Of a DNA stretch of 64,000 bases, positions 17,455 through 24,755 are shown piece after piece. Location: the NCBI RefSeq assembly GCF_021531915.1, contig NZ_JAFBIV010000009.1, positions 1-64,000 of the forward strand, read 5' to 3'. The stretch comes from Oscillibacter valericigenes (lineage in GTDB: Bacteria; Bacillota; Clostridia; Oscillospirales; Oscillospiraceae). Position numbers and translations under genes: made by a program. Positions within the stretch are counted from its first letter, which is position 1. Each line of letters begins with the position of its first letter. The notes beneath the pieces are model-generated. The model was given only the letters and a program-made list of their open reading frames with translations, was not told the DNA's origin and ran no database searches.

Positions 17455-17483
17455 TTTACAACCAGCGGAGAATGTGTTATATT
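17455..17483 (+). promoter_or_regulatory. Promoter of the Cys-rich small-domain gene
   Basis: TTTACA (17455-17460) and TATATT (17478-17483) are 17 bases apart, about 50 bases before the start codon. Confidence 0.6.
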
Positions 17484-17534
17484 GTGTGAAACTGCCGGGG
17501 CGATCCCGGCGGAACCGTAATGGGGGTGTGTGCC

Positions 17535-17828
17535 ATGAGCGAAGAGAAGAGACCCTACTGGGTGGGAAAGCATTTTTCCTTTTTCAGCAATCGGGAGTGC
17601 GAGTATTTTCCCTGCCATAAGGGGGTGGACCCGGAGGAATTCAACTGCCTGTTCTGCTACTGCCCCCTGTACGCCCTGGGAGAGGACTGCGGCGGCGGCT
17701 TTCGGATTTTGGAAAACGGCGTGAAAGACTGCAGCGCCTGCACGCTGCCCCACCGAAAGGAAAACTACGGGAAGATCACGGGAGAATTCCAGCGGATCGT
17801 GGATACCTTCCGCAAGAAGCCGGATTAA
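17535..17828 (+). CDS. Cysteine-rich small-domain protein
   Basis: This 97-residue protein has eight Cys residues in the order CEYFPCHKG, CLFCYCPLY, EDCGG and DCSACTLPH, matching the 'Cys-rich small domain' (PF04071-like), thought to bind a metal or cluster; similar domains occur fused to or near corrinoid-biosynthesis proteins. The start at 17535 is preferred over an in-frame start at 17520 because a GGGGGTGTG site lies before it. It stands alone between its own promoter and a terminator. Confidence 0.83.
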   Translation: MSEEKRPYWVGKHFSFFSNRECEYFPCHKGVDPEEFNCLFCYCPLYALGEDCGGGFRILENGVKDCSACTLPHRKENYGKITGEFQRIVDTFRKKPD

Positions 17829-17851
17829 AAAGAGAATAAGAGATGAAACGA

Positions 17852-17888
17852 CCCATCGCCTGCTGACGGCAGGCGATGGGTTTTCTTT
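17852..17888 (+). terminator. Intrinsic terminator
   Basis: Twelve-base perfect arms (17852-17863 and 17869-17880) are followed by TTTTCTTT. Confidence 0.85.
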
Positions 17889-17930
17889 CGGGCATATCCG
17901 GCCCTGCGGGCGCATATGGTGATAGCGGTC

Positions 17931-18830
17931 TTACAGCATCTGTATAAACGCACGGGCCTCCGGGGAGAGCTGGGAAGCAGGGTTCCAGACCAGGCAGACC
18001 TGGGGAACGATGGAGATGGTGTCCAGCCGCCGGATGACCAGCCGGGGGTCGGTGTTCAGCGAGGCGGAGGTGAAGGGGGCAATGGCGATGCCGATGCCCG
18101 CCTGGGCCCAGCTGAGGGAGGACTGGATCTCGCCGTTTTCACAGATGATGTGGGGGGTAAAGCCCTGCTTGCGGCAGAGGCTCACCAGCATCTCCCGGTA
18201 ACGCTGATGAATGACCAGGGGCTTGCCCTGCAGGTCCCCCAGAGGGATGATGTCGCTGTCGTTTTCACTCTCGTAATAGCCGTTGAAGAACTGGGGCAGG
18301 GCGATGGCGGCAAAATAATCGTTCTCCCCCTCCTTCAAAGCGGGATGGTGGATGGGAATGGACCGGAAAGTGGACAGGTTGAAGGGTTCCCGTACAAAGC
18401 CCAGCTCGATCACACCCTCCTGCAGGTCCTTCAGGACGGTGTCCGTGCGGCCCTCCCGGACCTGAAAGTTGACATAGGGGTAGTCCCGGCAGAAGCGGGC
18501 GATGATGCCCGGCAGCAGCCGGTTGTTGATGGAGCCGATGGAGCCGATCCGCAGGGTGCACTCCTTTGTGTCGGAAAATTTGTGAAGGTCGTGGGTGGTC
18601 TCCTTCAGGAACGCCATGATGACCTTTGCCCGCTCCTGCAGCAGCAGGCCCTCCGGCGTGATCTCCAGTCCCCGCTTGGTGCGATTGAACAGGGGGACCT
18701 CCAATTCATCCTCCAGCGCTTTTAGCTGCATGCTCAGGGGCGGCTGGGAGATATTCAGCATCTGTGCGGCCTTGCTGACGCTGCCCATCCGGGCGATTTC
18801 CAGGAAATATTCCAACTGCTTGAATGTCAT
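17931..18830 (-). CDS. LysR-family transcriptional regulator
   Basis: This 299-residue protein has the LysR winged helix at residues 1-60 (FKQLEYFLEIARMGSVSKAA, QPPLSMQLKALEDEL) and the periplasmic-binding-like effector domain from about residue 90 (LRIGSIGSINNRLLPGII). LysR proteins act as tetramers and typically regulate a divergent gene; here the divergent partner would be the methyltransferase at 19320. The effector cannot be predicted. Confidence 0.92.
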   Translation of the reverse strand: MTFKQLEYFLEIARMGSVSKAAQMLNISQPPLSMQLKALEDELEVPLFNRTKRGLEITPEGLLLQERAKVIMAFLKETTHDLHKFSDTKECTLRIGSIGSINNRLLPGIIARFCRDYPYVNFQVREGRTDTVLKDLQEGVIELGFVREPFNLSTFRSIPIHHPALKEGENDYFAAIALPQFFNGYYESENDSDIIPLGDLQGKPLVIHQRYREMLVSLCRKQGFTPHIICENGEIQSSLSWAQAGIGIAIAPFTSASLNTDPRLVIRRLDTISIVPQVCLVWNPASQLSPEARAFIQML

Positions 18831-19284
18831 TTGCGGGCCACCTCACTTTTGGAAATAAAAGTTCATATAAAAAACATATGTCAAAACAGGGGGGAATTGA
18901 AGAAAAATGTATTTGAGAGGAACAGACAACTGTGATACTATTACCGTAAAGATTCCAGTTCGTGTCTGCTGCAAATGTGAAAAATGTCAAAATTCATAAA
19001 GACGATGTATTTTTGAAAGAATAACGAGGCAGTTCGACAAAAATATACCCGTCTGCTGATCGCGCACCACAAGATATAGTATTCCCGTCAAGGTATATGG
19101 TTTTGCAATACATGAGATGCGAAATGGATTCAACATTCCTGAAATACTGCCGCAATAAGGGAACATTTTTTAAAGTATAGCATACATCGGGCGTGTTTGC
19201 TACACAAAATTCAGGAAATACCTGCCGAAGCGGTTTTATGGACGGAATGCAATTACAACAACAGGAAAAAGAGGGAGGAAAATT
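18831..19284 (+). promoter_or_regulatory. Long A/T-rich divergent regulatory region
   Basis: The stretch lies between lysR and the methyltransferase. An inverted repeat CATAT-N7-ATATG at 18864-18880 is a candidate LysR site. TTGAGA (18913-18918) and TACTAT (18936-18941), 17 bases apart, could start a rightward transcript with an unusually long leader of about 340 bases. I find no credible gene or known riboswitch in the leader. Confidence 0.4.
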
Positions 19285-19320
19285 ATGTCTAACGAAGAGA
19301 AGACCGTCAAGAAGAGCTAA
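19285..19320 (+). CDS. Possible 11-codon leader peptide
   Basis: An ATG with the strong site GAGGGAGGAAAATT opens an 11-codon frame (MSNEEKTVKKS) whose stop TAA overlaps the methyltransferase ATG as TAATG. The methyltransferase itself has no separate ribosome site, so its translation probably depends on ribosomes finishing this peptide. An alternative is that a frameshift split the original N-terminus of the methyltransferase. Confidence 0.5.
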   Translation: MSNEEKTVKKS

Positions 19321-20024
19321 TGCTGCATTTGAAGGAATACCTGTCCCATGTAAAGCCCGGCATCGCCCTGGACGTGGGTACCCGTTTCGGCGAGTTCGCC
19401 TTCACCCTGGTGGAGGCCATGCCGGAGGGCTCCCGCGTCATCGGCATCGACTGCGACGCCGCCACCGTGGAGCAGGCCAAAGAGAAGTCCGCCGGCAAGG
19501 GCGTGGAGTTCCAGGTGGGCGACGGCGCCCATCTGGATTTCGCGGATGGCTCCGTGGAACTGGCCGCCATCTCCAACACCCTGCACCACATCGAGAACTA
19601 CGACGCCGTGCTGGACGAGCTGGTGCGGGTGCTGCGTCCCGGCGGCACCCTGCTGATCAACGAGATGTTCTCCGACAACCAGAACGAGGCCCAGCAGACC
19701 CACTTTGCCCAGCACACTCTGGAGGCTAAGCTGGACATGATCTCCGGCGGCTTCCAGCGTCCCACCTGGAAAAAGGACGAGATCCTGGCCATCCTGGATC
19801 GCCTGCACCTGAAGGACGTGCAGGTGCTGGAGATGCTGGAGGAGGAGAAGATGGACCGGAAGCTGGCGGAGAAGACCCCCAAACTCACCGCCGCCGTGGA
19901 GAAAAAGGCCGCGGGTCATCCCGACTTCGACGCCCTCATGGCCGAGGCCAGGGAGATCCAGGCCCGGGTGGAGAAAACCGGCATCCAGCGCTGCACCCAG
20001 CTGGTCTACATCGGTAGAAAGTAA
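19320..20024 (+). CDS. Class I SAM-dependent methyltransferase
   Basis: This 234-residue protein has the SAM-binding motif I ALDVGTRFGEFA (residues 17-28), the acidic motif VIGIDCDAA, motif post II DGAHLDFADGSVELAAISN and RVLRPGGTLLINE, as in UbiE/MenG-like small-molecule methyltransferases. The substrate is unknown. Translation probably couples to the upstream 11-codon frame. Its placement opposite a LysR gene suggests induction by that regulator. Confidence 0.85.
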   Translation: MLHLKEYLSHVKPGIALDVGTRFGEFAFTLVEAMPEGSRVIGIDCDAATVEQAKEKSAGKGVEFQVGDGAHLDFADGSVELAAISNTLHHIENYDAVLDELVRVLRPGGTLLINEMFSDNQNEAQQTHFAQHTLEAKLDMISGGFQRPTWKKDEILAILDRLHLKDVQVLEMLEEEKMDRKLAEKTPKLTAAVEKKAAGHPDFDALMAEAREIQARVEKTGIQRCTQLVYIGRK

Positions 20025-20082
20025 GCGCTGCCGCCCGGAAGGGCGATCCCGCACAAAACAGGGAACAGACTGAACGACAGAG

Positions 20083-20125
20083 AAAACCCGCTCCGCCTTT
20101 ACCGAAGGGCGGAGCGGGTTTTTCA
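20083..20125. terminator. Bidirectional terminator
   Basis: Fifteen-base arms (20083-20097 and 20108-20122) flanked by A and T tracts separate the convergent methyltransferase and DUF1847 genes. Confidence 0.85.
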
Positions 20126-20764
20126 TTCAGAGTCCCCGGCATAGGGGAACAGCCGGGGCTTCATATAGCCGTCGGCGCAGTGGATGGCCCCTATGGGGTT
20201 GTGGGCCAGGGCCCGGTCCTTCACCACCAGGGTGGTCACCAGGGCGTCGGAGTATTTGTAGAACATGCTGTCGTGGCCCACGCAGAGGCCGAAGACCACA
20301 TTCAGCTCCGTTTGCGCCTCGTTCAGCAGCTTGGCCTGCAGGATGGGGTTGCACATAGGCTCAAAGGCGCCGGGGCCCCGGACCTGCTTTTCAATGCCCA
20401 CGGCGGGCTTGGGTACGTGGCCCGTCTTGCACATGACGGAGACCACCTCCAGGCCGTTTTTCCGAAGAATATCGGCGGCGGTCCGGGCCTCCTTGTGGAG
20501 CCCGCCGCAGAAGGCCAGGCCGATTTTTTTGTAGCCCATGGCGTGGCACAGCTCCACGATCTCCCGGATGCGGGGCCACTGGCCGTAGCCCTCGGCCTCG
20601 ATCTCGGAGCATTTGACGTAAAATTCATGGTTCTCCGGCAGGAAATACTCCGGCTGGGGAGTGTCCATGGTGTCCGGATGGAGCCCCATGGGACAGTTCT
20701 GGGGCAGCTGGTCCGGGTGCTCCTGGCGGCAGGCTTTGACGGTGCAGTGGGCGCAGGTATACAT
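20123..20764 (-). CDS. DUF1847 metal-binding protein
   Basis: This 213-residue protein fits the DUF1847 family of anaerobes: Cys-rich N-terminus (CAHCTVKAC, then NCPM), GYKKIGLAFCGGLHKEA and a conserved FGLCVGHDS segment with CADG near the end. The conserved Cys residues suggest a metal or iron-sulfur centre; no function is known. No signal peptide is seen. It lies just downstream of hemW and reads in the same leftward direction, 30 bases apart. Confidence 0.85.
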   Translation of the reverse strand: MYTCAHCTVKACRQEHPDQLPQNCPMGLHPDTMDTPQPEYFLPENHEFYVKCSEIEAEGYGQWPRIREIVELCHAMGYKKIGLAFCGGLHKEARTAADILRKNGLEVVSVMCKTGHVPKPAVGIEKQVRGPGAFEPMCNPILQAKLLNEAQTELNVVFGLCVGHDSMFYKYSDALVTTLVVKDRALAHNPIGAIHCADGYMKPRLFPYAGDSE

Positions 20765-20794
20765 GATGGAATTTCCTCCTTTACGGTGTGCGGT

Positions 20795-22006
20795 TCAGTC
20801 CAGCCGGACCCGGAAGTCCCCCCGGGCGGCGGCCTCTGTCCGGCGGCGCTTGTCCTCCGCCAGCACGTCCAGCATCCCGCCGATGATCTGGTTGGACACC
20901 AGAAAGCCCTTGGGCGTCAGGTGCCAGCGGTCCTCCTCATAAACGGCGTAGCCCGCCTGTTCGCATTGGGTCAGGAAGGGCAGGAACATGGAGAAGCGGC
21001 GGCGGAACCGCTGCTCGAAGACCTTGGGGTCCAGGCCCCGGACGGTCCGCAGCCCCAGCATCAGCCATTCCGTGTCCCGGTCCATGGGCGGGATGCGGTC
21101 GTTTTCCGACAGCATGGGGGTCCCCTCCCGGACGCCCCGGATGTAGCCCGCCAGGTCCTTTTCATAGGCGTAGCGGACATCGCCGAAGTCCGAGTGGGCG
21201 CCGGGGCCGAAGCCGGCGTACTCTCCCAGGGTCCAGTATTTCAGGTTGTGCCGGGATTCCCGCCCGGTGCGGGCAAAATTGGAGATCTCGTACTGGAAAT
21301 AGCCGAATCGCCGGAGGTAGTCCACGGTGTAGAGATACATATCGGCCTGCTCGTCATCCCCCGGCAGACCGGCATCGTCCCGGCGGGTGTAAAGGGGCGT
21401 CCCTTCCTCCACCTTCAATCCATAGCAGCTGAGATGGTCCGGGGCCAGGTCCACGGCGGCGGCCAGATTGGCGGCCCAGCGGTCCTGGGTCTGGTGGGGC
21501 AGGCCGTAGATCAGGTCCAGGGACAGGTTGTCAAAGCCCGCCTTCCGGGCGGCCTCCACGGCGGCGCGGACCTGGTCCATGGTGTGGACCCGGCCAATTT
21601 CCCGCAGTTCTTCATCGCAGGCGGACTGCATCCCCAGAGAGACGCGGTTGAAGCCCGCTTTCCGCAGGGCCTTCAGGGCCTTTTGATCCCCGGCGGAGTC
21701 CGGGTTGGCCTCCAGGGTGATCTCGGCGTGCCGGTCCACCCGGTATTTTTTCAGGATGGTTTTCAAGATCTGGACCAGCCGCTTCTCTCCCAGATAGCTG
21801 GGGGTGCCGCCGCCGAAGTAGACGGTGTCCACGGTGTGCCCGGCGGCAAAGGGGGCCGTCTCCGTCAGGTGGGCGCAGAGAGCGTCGGTGTAGTCGTCCA
21901 TGAGCCCCTCGTTCCCGGAGAGGGAATAGAAGTCGCAGTAGGCGCACTTCTGCTTGCAGAAGGGAATATGGACATACAGGCCCAGGGGCTTGGCGGCGGT
22001 TTTCAT
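20795..22006 (-). CDS. hemW: Radical SAM heme chaperone HemW
   Basis: This 403-residue protein has the HemW/HemN-type cluster motif CKQKCAYCDF (residues 17-26), the GGGTPSYL motif, LGMQSACDEEL and the C-terminal HemN domain. HemW proteins transfer heme to target proteins and were long misannotated as coproporphyrinogen oxidases. The start at 22006 follows GGGAGG; upstream extension of the frame overlaps spoVAC on the other strand and is not coding. Confidence 0.9.
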   Translation of the reverse strand: MKTAAKPLGLYVHIPFCKQKCAYCDFYSLSGNEGLMDDYTDALCAHLTETAPFAAGHTVDTVYFGGGTPSYLGEKRLVQILKTILKKYRVDRHAEITLEANPDSAGDQKALKALRKAGFNRVSLGMQSACDEELREIGRVHTMDQVRAAVEAARKAGFDNLSLDLIYGLPHQTQDRWAANLAAAVDLAPDHLSCYGLKVEEGTPLYTRRDDAGLPGDDEQADMYLYTVDYLRRFGYFQYEISNFARTGRESRHNLKYWTLGEYAGFGPGAHSDFGDVRYAYEKDLAGYIRGVREGTPMLSENDRIPPMDRDTEWLMLGLRTVRGLDPKVFEQRFRRRFSMFLPFLTQCEQAGYAVYEEDRWHLTPKGFLVSNQIIGGMLDVLAEDKRRRTEAAARGDFRVRLD

Positions 22007-22121
22007 AGGTGTTTCCTCCCAAATCGTGCTGGGTATAGTGTACCGCCTTTGGCCTGCCTTTTCAAGAAATACATATTTTGAAATGCGGGGGGACATACTG
22101 GATGGGAAAGGAAGTGTTTCC

Positions 22122-22565
22122 ATGGATATGACCCCCAAGGAATACCAACAGTACGTGAAGGAGAAATCCCAAAAGTCCCCCATCCTAAAGGACGTGGTCC
22201 TGGCCTTCATCATCGGCGGGCTGATCTGCGTGGTGGGCCAGGCCATCCAGAACGGCTGGAGCGCCGCGGGACTGAACGAGGAGGACGCCGGCACCGCCAC
22301 CTCCTGTACCCTGGTGCTGCTGTCGGCCCTGCTGACGGGCTTCAACCTGTACAGCAAGCTGGCCCGCTTCGGCGGCGCCGGGACTCTGGTGCCCATCACG
22401 GGCTTTGCCAACGCCGTGGTGTCCCCGGCCATCGACTTCAAAAGCGAGGGCTTCGTCACCGGCATGGCGGCCAAGATGTTCACGGTAGCAGGACCCGTCA
22501 TCGTGTTCGGCACGCTGGCCAGCGCGATCTACGGCGTGATTCTCATGTTATTGCAGAGCTTTTAG
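22122..22565 (+). CDS. spoVAC: Stage V sporulation protein AC
   Basis: SpoVAC is an inner-membrane channel subunit that moves dipicolinic acid during spore formation and germination. This 147-residue protein has the family's TPKEYQQYVKEKSQKSP opening, about four membrane helices, and GAGTLVPITGFANAVVSPA. AAAGGAAG precedes the ATG. It stands without spoVAD/spoVAE. The last 40 codons are repeated, in a G/C-richer version, at 35434-35550; the copy used here probably arrived with the island inserted at this point. Confidence 0.93.
   Translation: MDMTPKEYQQYVKEKSQKSPILKDVVLAFIIGGLICVVGQAIQNGWSAAGLNEEDAGTATSCTLVLLSALLTGFNLYSKLARFGGAGTLVPITGFANAVVSPAIDFKSEGFVTGMAAKMFTVAGPVIVFGTLASAIYGVILMLLQSF
22446..22492 (+). 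repeat. Left 47-bp direct repeat inside spoVAC
   Basis: These 47 bases recur perfectly at 35434-35480. They encode the EGFVTGMAAKMFTVAG part of SpoVAC. A second identical block of 23 bases (GTCATCGTGTTCGGCACG onward) follows in both copies after a few mismatches. I read this as an attachment or recombination site of the island between the copies. Confidence 0.9.
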
Positions 22566-22573
22566 AACAATTT

Positions 22574-22608
22574 TGCCCACTTCGTAATCGACGAAGTGGG
22601 CATTTTTT
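22574..22608 (+). terminator. spoVAC terminator
   Basis: Twelve-base perfect arms (22574-22585 and 22591-22602) are followed by TTTTTT. Confidence 0.85.
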
Positions 22609-22772
22609 GTATGTCTATTGTAACTCGTAAGGCCAAACAGAAGCGAAAAGGCTCTTGAACTCCATGAAATGGGGGAGAAAGTTTCCTTGGAAACCTTTAT
22701 ATAGATGCTTATTCCAGTTTGACTAAGGTGCTTGTATGAAATCATCTGCCTGCAAGGGATGATCGATAAAAT

Positions 22773-22813
22773 GTGATATTATCACGGAACGACCACACAG
22801 AATCTGTTAAGAT
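22773..22813 (+). promoter_or_regulatory. Operator 1 (GTGATATTATCAC) and SDR promoter
   Basis: The palindrome at 22773-22785 is followed by CGGAAC in the -35 position and TAAGAT (22808-22813) as -10. The palindrome centre is 29 bases before the -10 hexamer, the class II activator spacing shared by three other promoters of the island. Confidence 0.75.
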
Positions 22814-22846
22814 ACGGCCATAAACAAAAAGAAAGGCGGTCTGAAT

Positions 22847-23593
22847 ATGAGACTGAAAGATAAGGTTGCGATTATCACCGGCGGCAGCCGGGGCATCGGG
22901 TTTGCTACTGCGGACAAATTTCTGAAGGAAGGCGCTACCGTCATCCTGACTGCAAGTTCTCAGGCATCGGCTGATAAGGCTGTTGCACAGCTGCAAGAAA
23001 AATATCCGGAGGCAACCGTCGCGGGGATCAGCCCTGATCTGTCCAGTCTGGAATCTGTCCGTAATGCGTTCCGTGAAGCCACTGAAAGGTATGGTTGCGT
23101 GGATATTCTGGTGAACAATGCCGGCGTGTCTGAAAGCACCCCTTTTACCGAATATACCGAGGAGACCTTCGATAAGGTTATGAATCTGAATGTGAAAGGC
23201 GTGTTCAACGCCACACGGGCAGCCAGTGAGTGCATGGTGGCGCGGGGCGAGGGCGTTATTCTCTCCACATCCTCTATGGTCAGTATTTCCGGCCAACCCA
23301 GTGGCTTCGCCTATCCCGCGTCCAAGTTCGCAGTCAACGGCTTGACAGTATCCCTGGCCCGTGAGCTTGGTCCCAAGGGCATTCGGGTCAACGCGGTGGC
23401 TCCCGGCATCACGGAGACCGACATGATGAAGGCTGTTCCCAAGGAAGTCATCGAGCCGATGATCAAGCAGATCCCCCTGCGCCGTCTGGGCCAGCCGGAG
23501 GACATTGCAAATGCATTTGTGTTCCTGGCCTCTGATGAAGCATCCTATATTACAGGCGTGGTGCTGAGTGTGGATGGTATGGCAAGAACCTAA
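22847..23593 (+). CDS. Short-chain dehydrogenase/reductase, FabG-like
   Basis: This 248-residue SDR has the cofactor loop TGGSRGIG (residues 11-18), NNAG near 88, the catalytic Ser of STSSMVSISG and the YPASK pair, and the C-terminal GQPEDIANAFVFLASDEASYITG. It should reduce or oxidise a carbonyl/hydroxyl group with NAD(P)H; the substrate is not evident. Its promoter carries operator 1. It is the first gene of the island and a hairpin terminator separates it from the rhodanese lipoprotein. Confidence 0.88.
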   Translation: MRLKDKVAIITGGSRGIGFATADKFLKEGATVILTASSQASADKAVAQLQEKYPEATVAGISPDLSSLESVRNAFREATERYGCVDILVNNAGVSESTPFTEYTEETFDKVMNLNVKGVFNATRAASECMVARGEGVILSTSSMVSISGQPSGFAYPASKFAVNGLTVSLARELGPKGIRVNAVAPGITETDMMKAVPKEVIEPMIKQIPLRRLGQPEDIANAFVFLASDEASYITGVVLSVDGMART

Positions 23594-23598
23594 AAACA

Positions 23599-23632
23599 AA
23601 CAAGGCGGCTGACACGCAGCCGCCTTGTTTTC
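23599..23632 (+). terminator. Intrinsic terminator after the SDR
   Basis: Twelve-base arms (23599-23610 and 23618-23629) with a seven-base loop end in TTTTC. No separate promoter is obvious for the next gene, so read-through may express it. Confidence 0.7.
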
Positions 23633-23651
23633 AAAACACGGAGGAATGACC

Positions 23652-24041
23652 ATGAAGAAAATCATACCCTTTTTGATGGCCCTGCTGCTTTTGGCCGGAT
23701 GCGGAGCGCAGTCGGAGGAGAGCACCTACCGTCAGATCAACGCAGAAGAAGCCGCCGCCATGATGGAGGAGGAGAGCGGCTATCTCATTCTGGACGTCCG
23801 GACTGCGGAGGAATTCAGCGAGAAGCATATCCCCGGCGCCATCAATATCCCCAACGAGACCATCGGCACTGAAGACATCCCGGAGCTGCCAGACAAGGAG
23901 CAGCTGATCCTGGTATACTGCCGCAGCGGCAACCGCAGCAAGCAGGCGTCCGAAAAGCTGGTAAAGCTGGGTTATACCAACATCGTCGAGTTCGGCGGCA
24001 TCAATGACTGGACGGGAGAGACCGTCAGCGGCGCTTTGTGA
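23652..24041 (+). CDS. Rhodanese-like lipoprotein
   Basis: This 129-residue protein has a lipoprotein signal peptide with LLLAGC (Cys near residue 17) and a single rhodanese domain with LDVRTAEEFSEKHIPGA and the active-site loop CRSGNR. Rhodaneses carry sulfane sulfur as a Cys persulfide. Placement outside the membrane is unusual next to cytoplasmic sulfur enzymes and suggests handling of external thiosulfate or polysulfide. Its stop codon lies inside operator 2. Confidence 0.88.
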   Translation: MKKIIPFLMALLLLAGCGAQSEESTYRQINAEEAAAMMEEESGYLILDVRTAEEFSEKHIPGAINIPNETIGTEDIPELPDKEQLILVYCRSGNRSKQASEKLVKLGYTNIVEFGGINDWTGETVSGAL

Positions 24042-24078
24042 CAATATCACGGAACTTGTATGAAATCCCGGTTATCAT
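24038..24078 (+). promoter_or_regulatory. Operator 2 (GTGACAATATCAC) and thioredoxin promoter
   Basis: The near-palindrome at 24038-24050 overlaps the preceding stop codon, is followed by CGGAAC at the -35 position and by TATCAT (24073-24078). Centre to -10 distance is 29 bases. Confidence 0.75.
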
Positions 24079-24115
24079 GGAGTCATCAAACAAGAGATCA
24101 TAGGAGGACTTGCAT

Positions 24116-24421
24116 ATGTCTGTTATCCATATCAACAAGAATAATTTTCAGAATAAAGTTCTGAATTCTGAGAAACCCGTCCTGCTGGACTTCTGGGCGC
24201 CCTGGTGCGGCCCCTGCCGGATGGTCAGTCCCATTGTGGATGAGATCGCAGCCGAGCGCGGCGACATCAAAGTAGGCAAGGTCAATGTGGACGAGCAGCC
24301 GGAACTGGCCGCACAGTTCGGCGTTATGAGCATCCCAACCCTGGCGGTAATGAAGGGCGGCAAAGTCGTCAATCAAATAGTGGGCGCACGGCCCAAGGCG
24401 CAAATTCTGGCCATGCTGTGA
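24116..24421 (+). CDS. trxA: Thioredoxin
   Basis: This 101-residue protein is a canonical thioredoxin: the active site WCGPC in FWAPWCGPCRMVSP, the cis-proline in SIPTLAVMKGG, and full normal length. It reduces protein disulfides in the cytoplasm and would be recharged by the thioredoxin reductase unit encoded at 31794. The start at 24116 follows TAGGAGG; an in-frame TTG six bases earlier is too close to it. It leads an operon with a rhodanese and a CoA-disulfide reductase. Confidence 0.95.
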   Translation: MSVIHINKNNFQNKVLNSEKPVLLDFWAPWCGPCRMVSPIVDEIAAERGDIKVGKVNVDEQPELAAQFGVMSIPTLAVMKGGKVVNQIVGARPKAQILAML

Positions 24422-24433
24422 GGAGGCTCAGGT

Positions 24434-24754
24434 ATGGGATTCTTCGATTTCCTGAAAGGACCCGACATCAGTCAGGGTGTAAAAGAGTATCAGGCCACGC
24501 CCGGCGCTGTTCTTCTGGATGTCCGCACGCTGGAAGAGTACCGGGAAGGACATATCCCCGGCAGCAAGAATGTGCCGCTTCAGTCCCTTGACAAGGTGAC
24601 CGGCTTCGTCAATAATCAAGATACGCCCGTGTTTGTCTACTGCCACAGCGGAGCCAGAAGCAGTCAGGCAGTCAGCGCGCTCCGGCGCATGGGATACACC
24701 AACGTCAAAAATATCGGCGGCATCGCCGCTTATGCAGGAAAGGTGGAACGATAA
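24434..24754 (+). CDS. Single-domain rhodanese sulfurtransferase
   Basis: This 106-residue protein is one rhodanese domain with LDVRTLEEYREGHIPGSKN and the active-site loop CHSGARS. It lacks a signal peptide and is cytoplasmic. It lies 12 bases behind thioredoxin, which can reduce its persulfide, and one base before the CoA-disulfide reductase/rhodanese gene, so three sulfane-sulfur and thiol-disulfide proteins are co-expressed. Confidence 0.9.
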   Translation: MGFFDFLKGPDISQGVKEYQATPGAVLLDVRTLEEYREGHIPGSKNVPLQSLDKVTGFVNNQDTPVFVYCHSGARSSQAVSALRRMGYTNVKNIGGIAAYAGKVER

Positions 24755-24755
24755 T

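Noticed and set aside
20795-22006. Coproporphyrinogen III oxidase for the HemN-like gene
   Set aside because: The size and the CKQKCAYCDF motif context fit HemW, the heme chaperone, and no heme-synthesis genes are adjacent.
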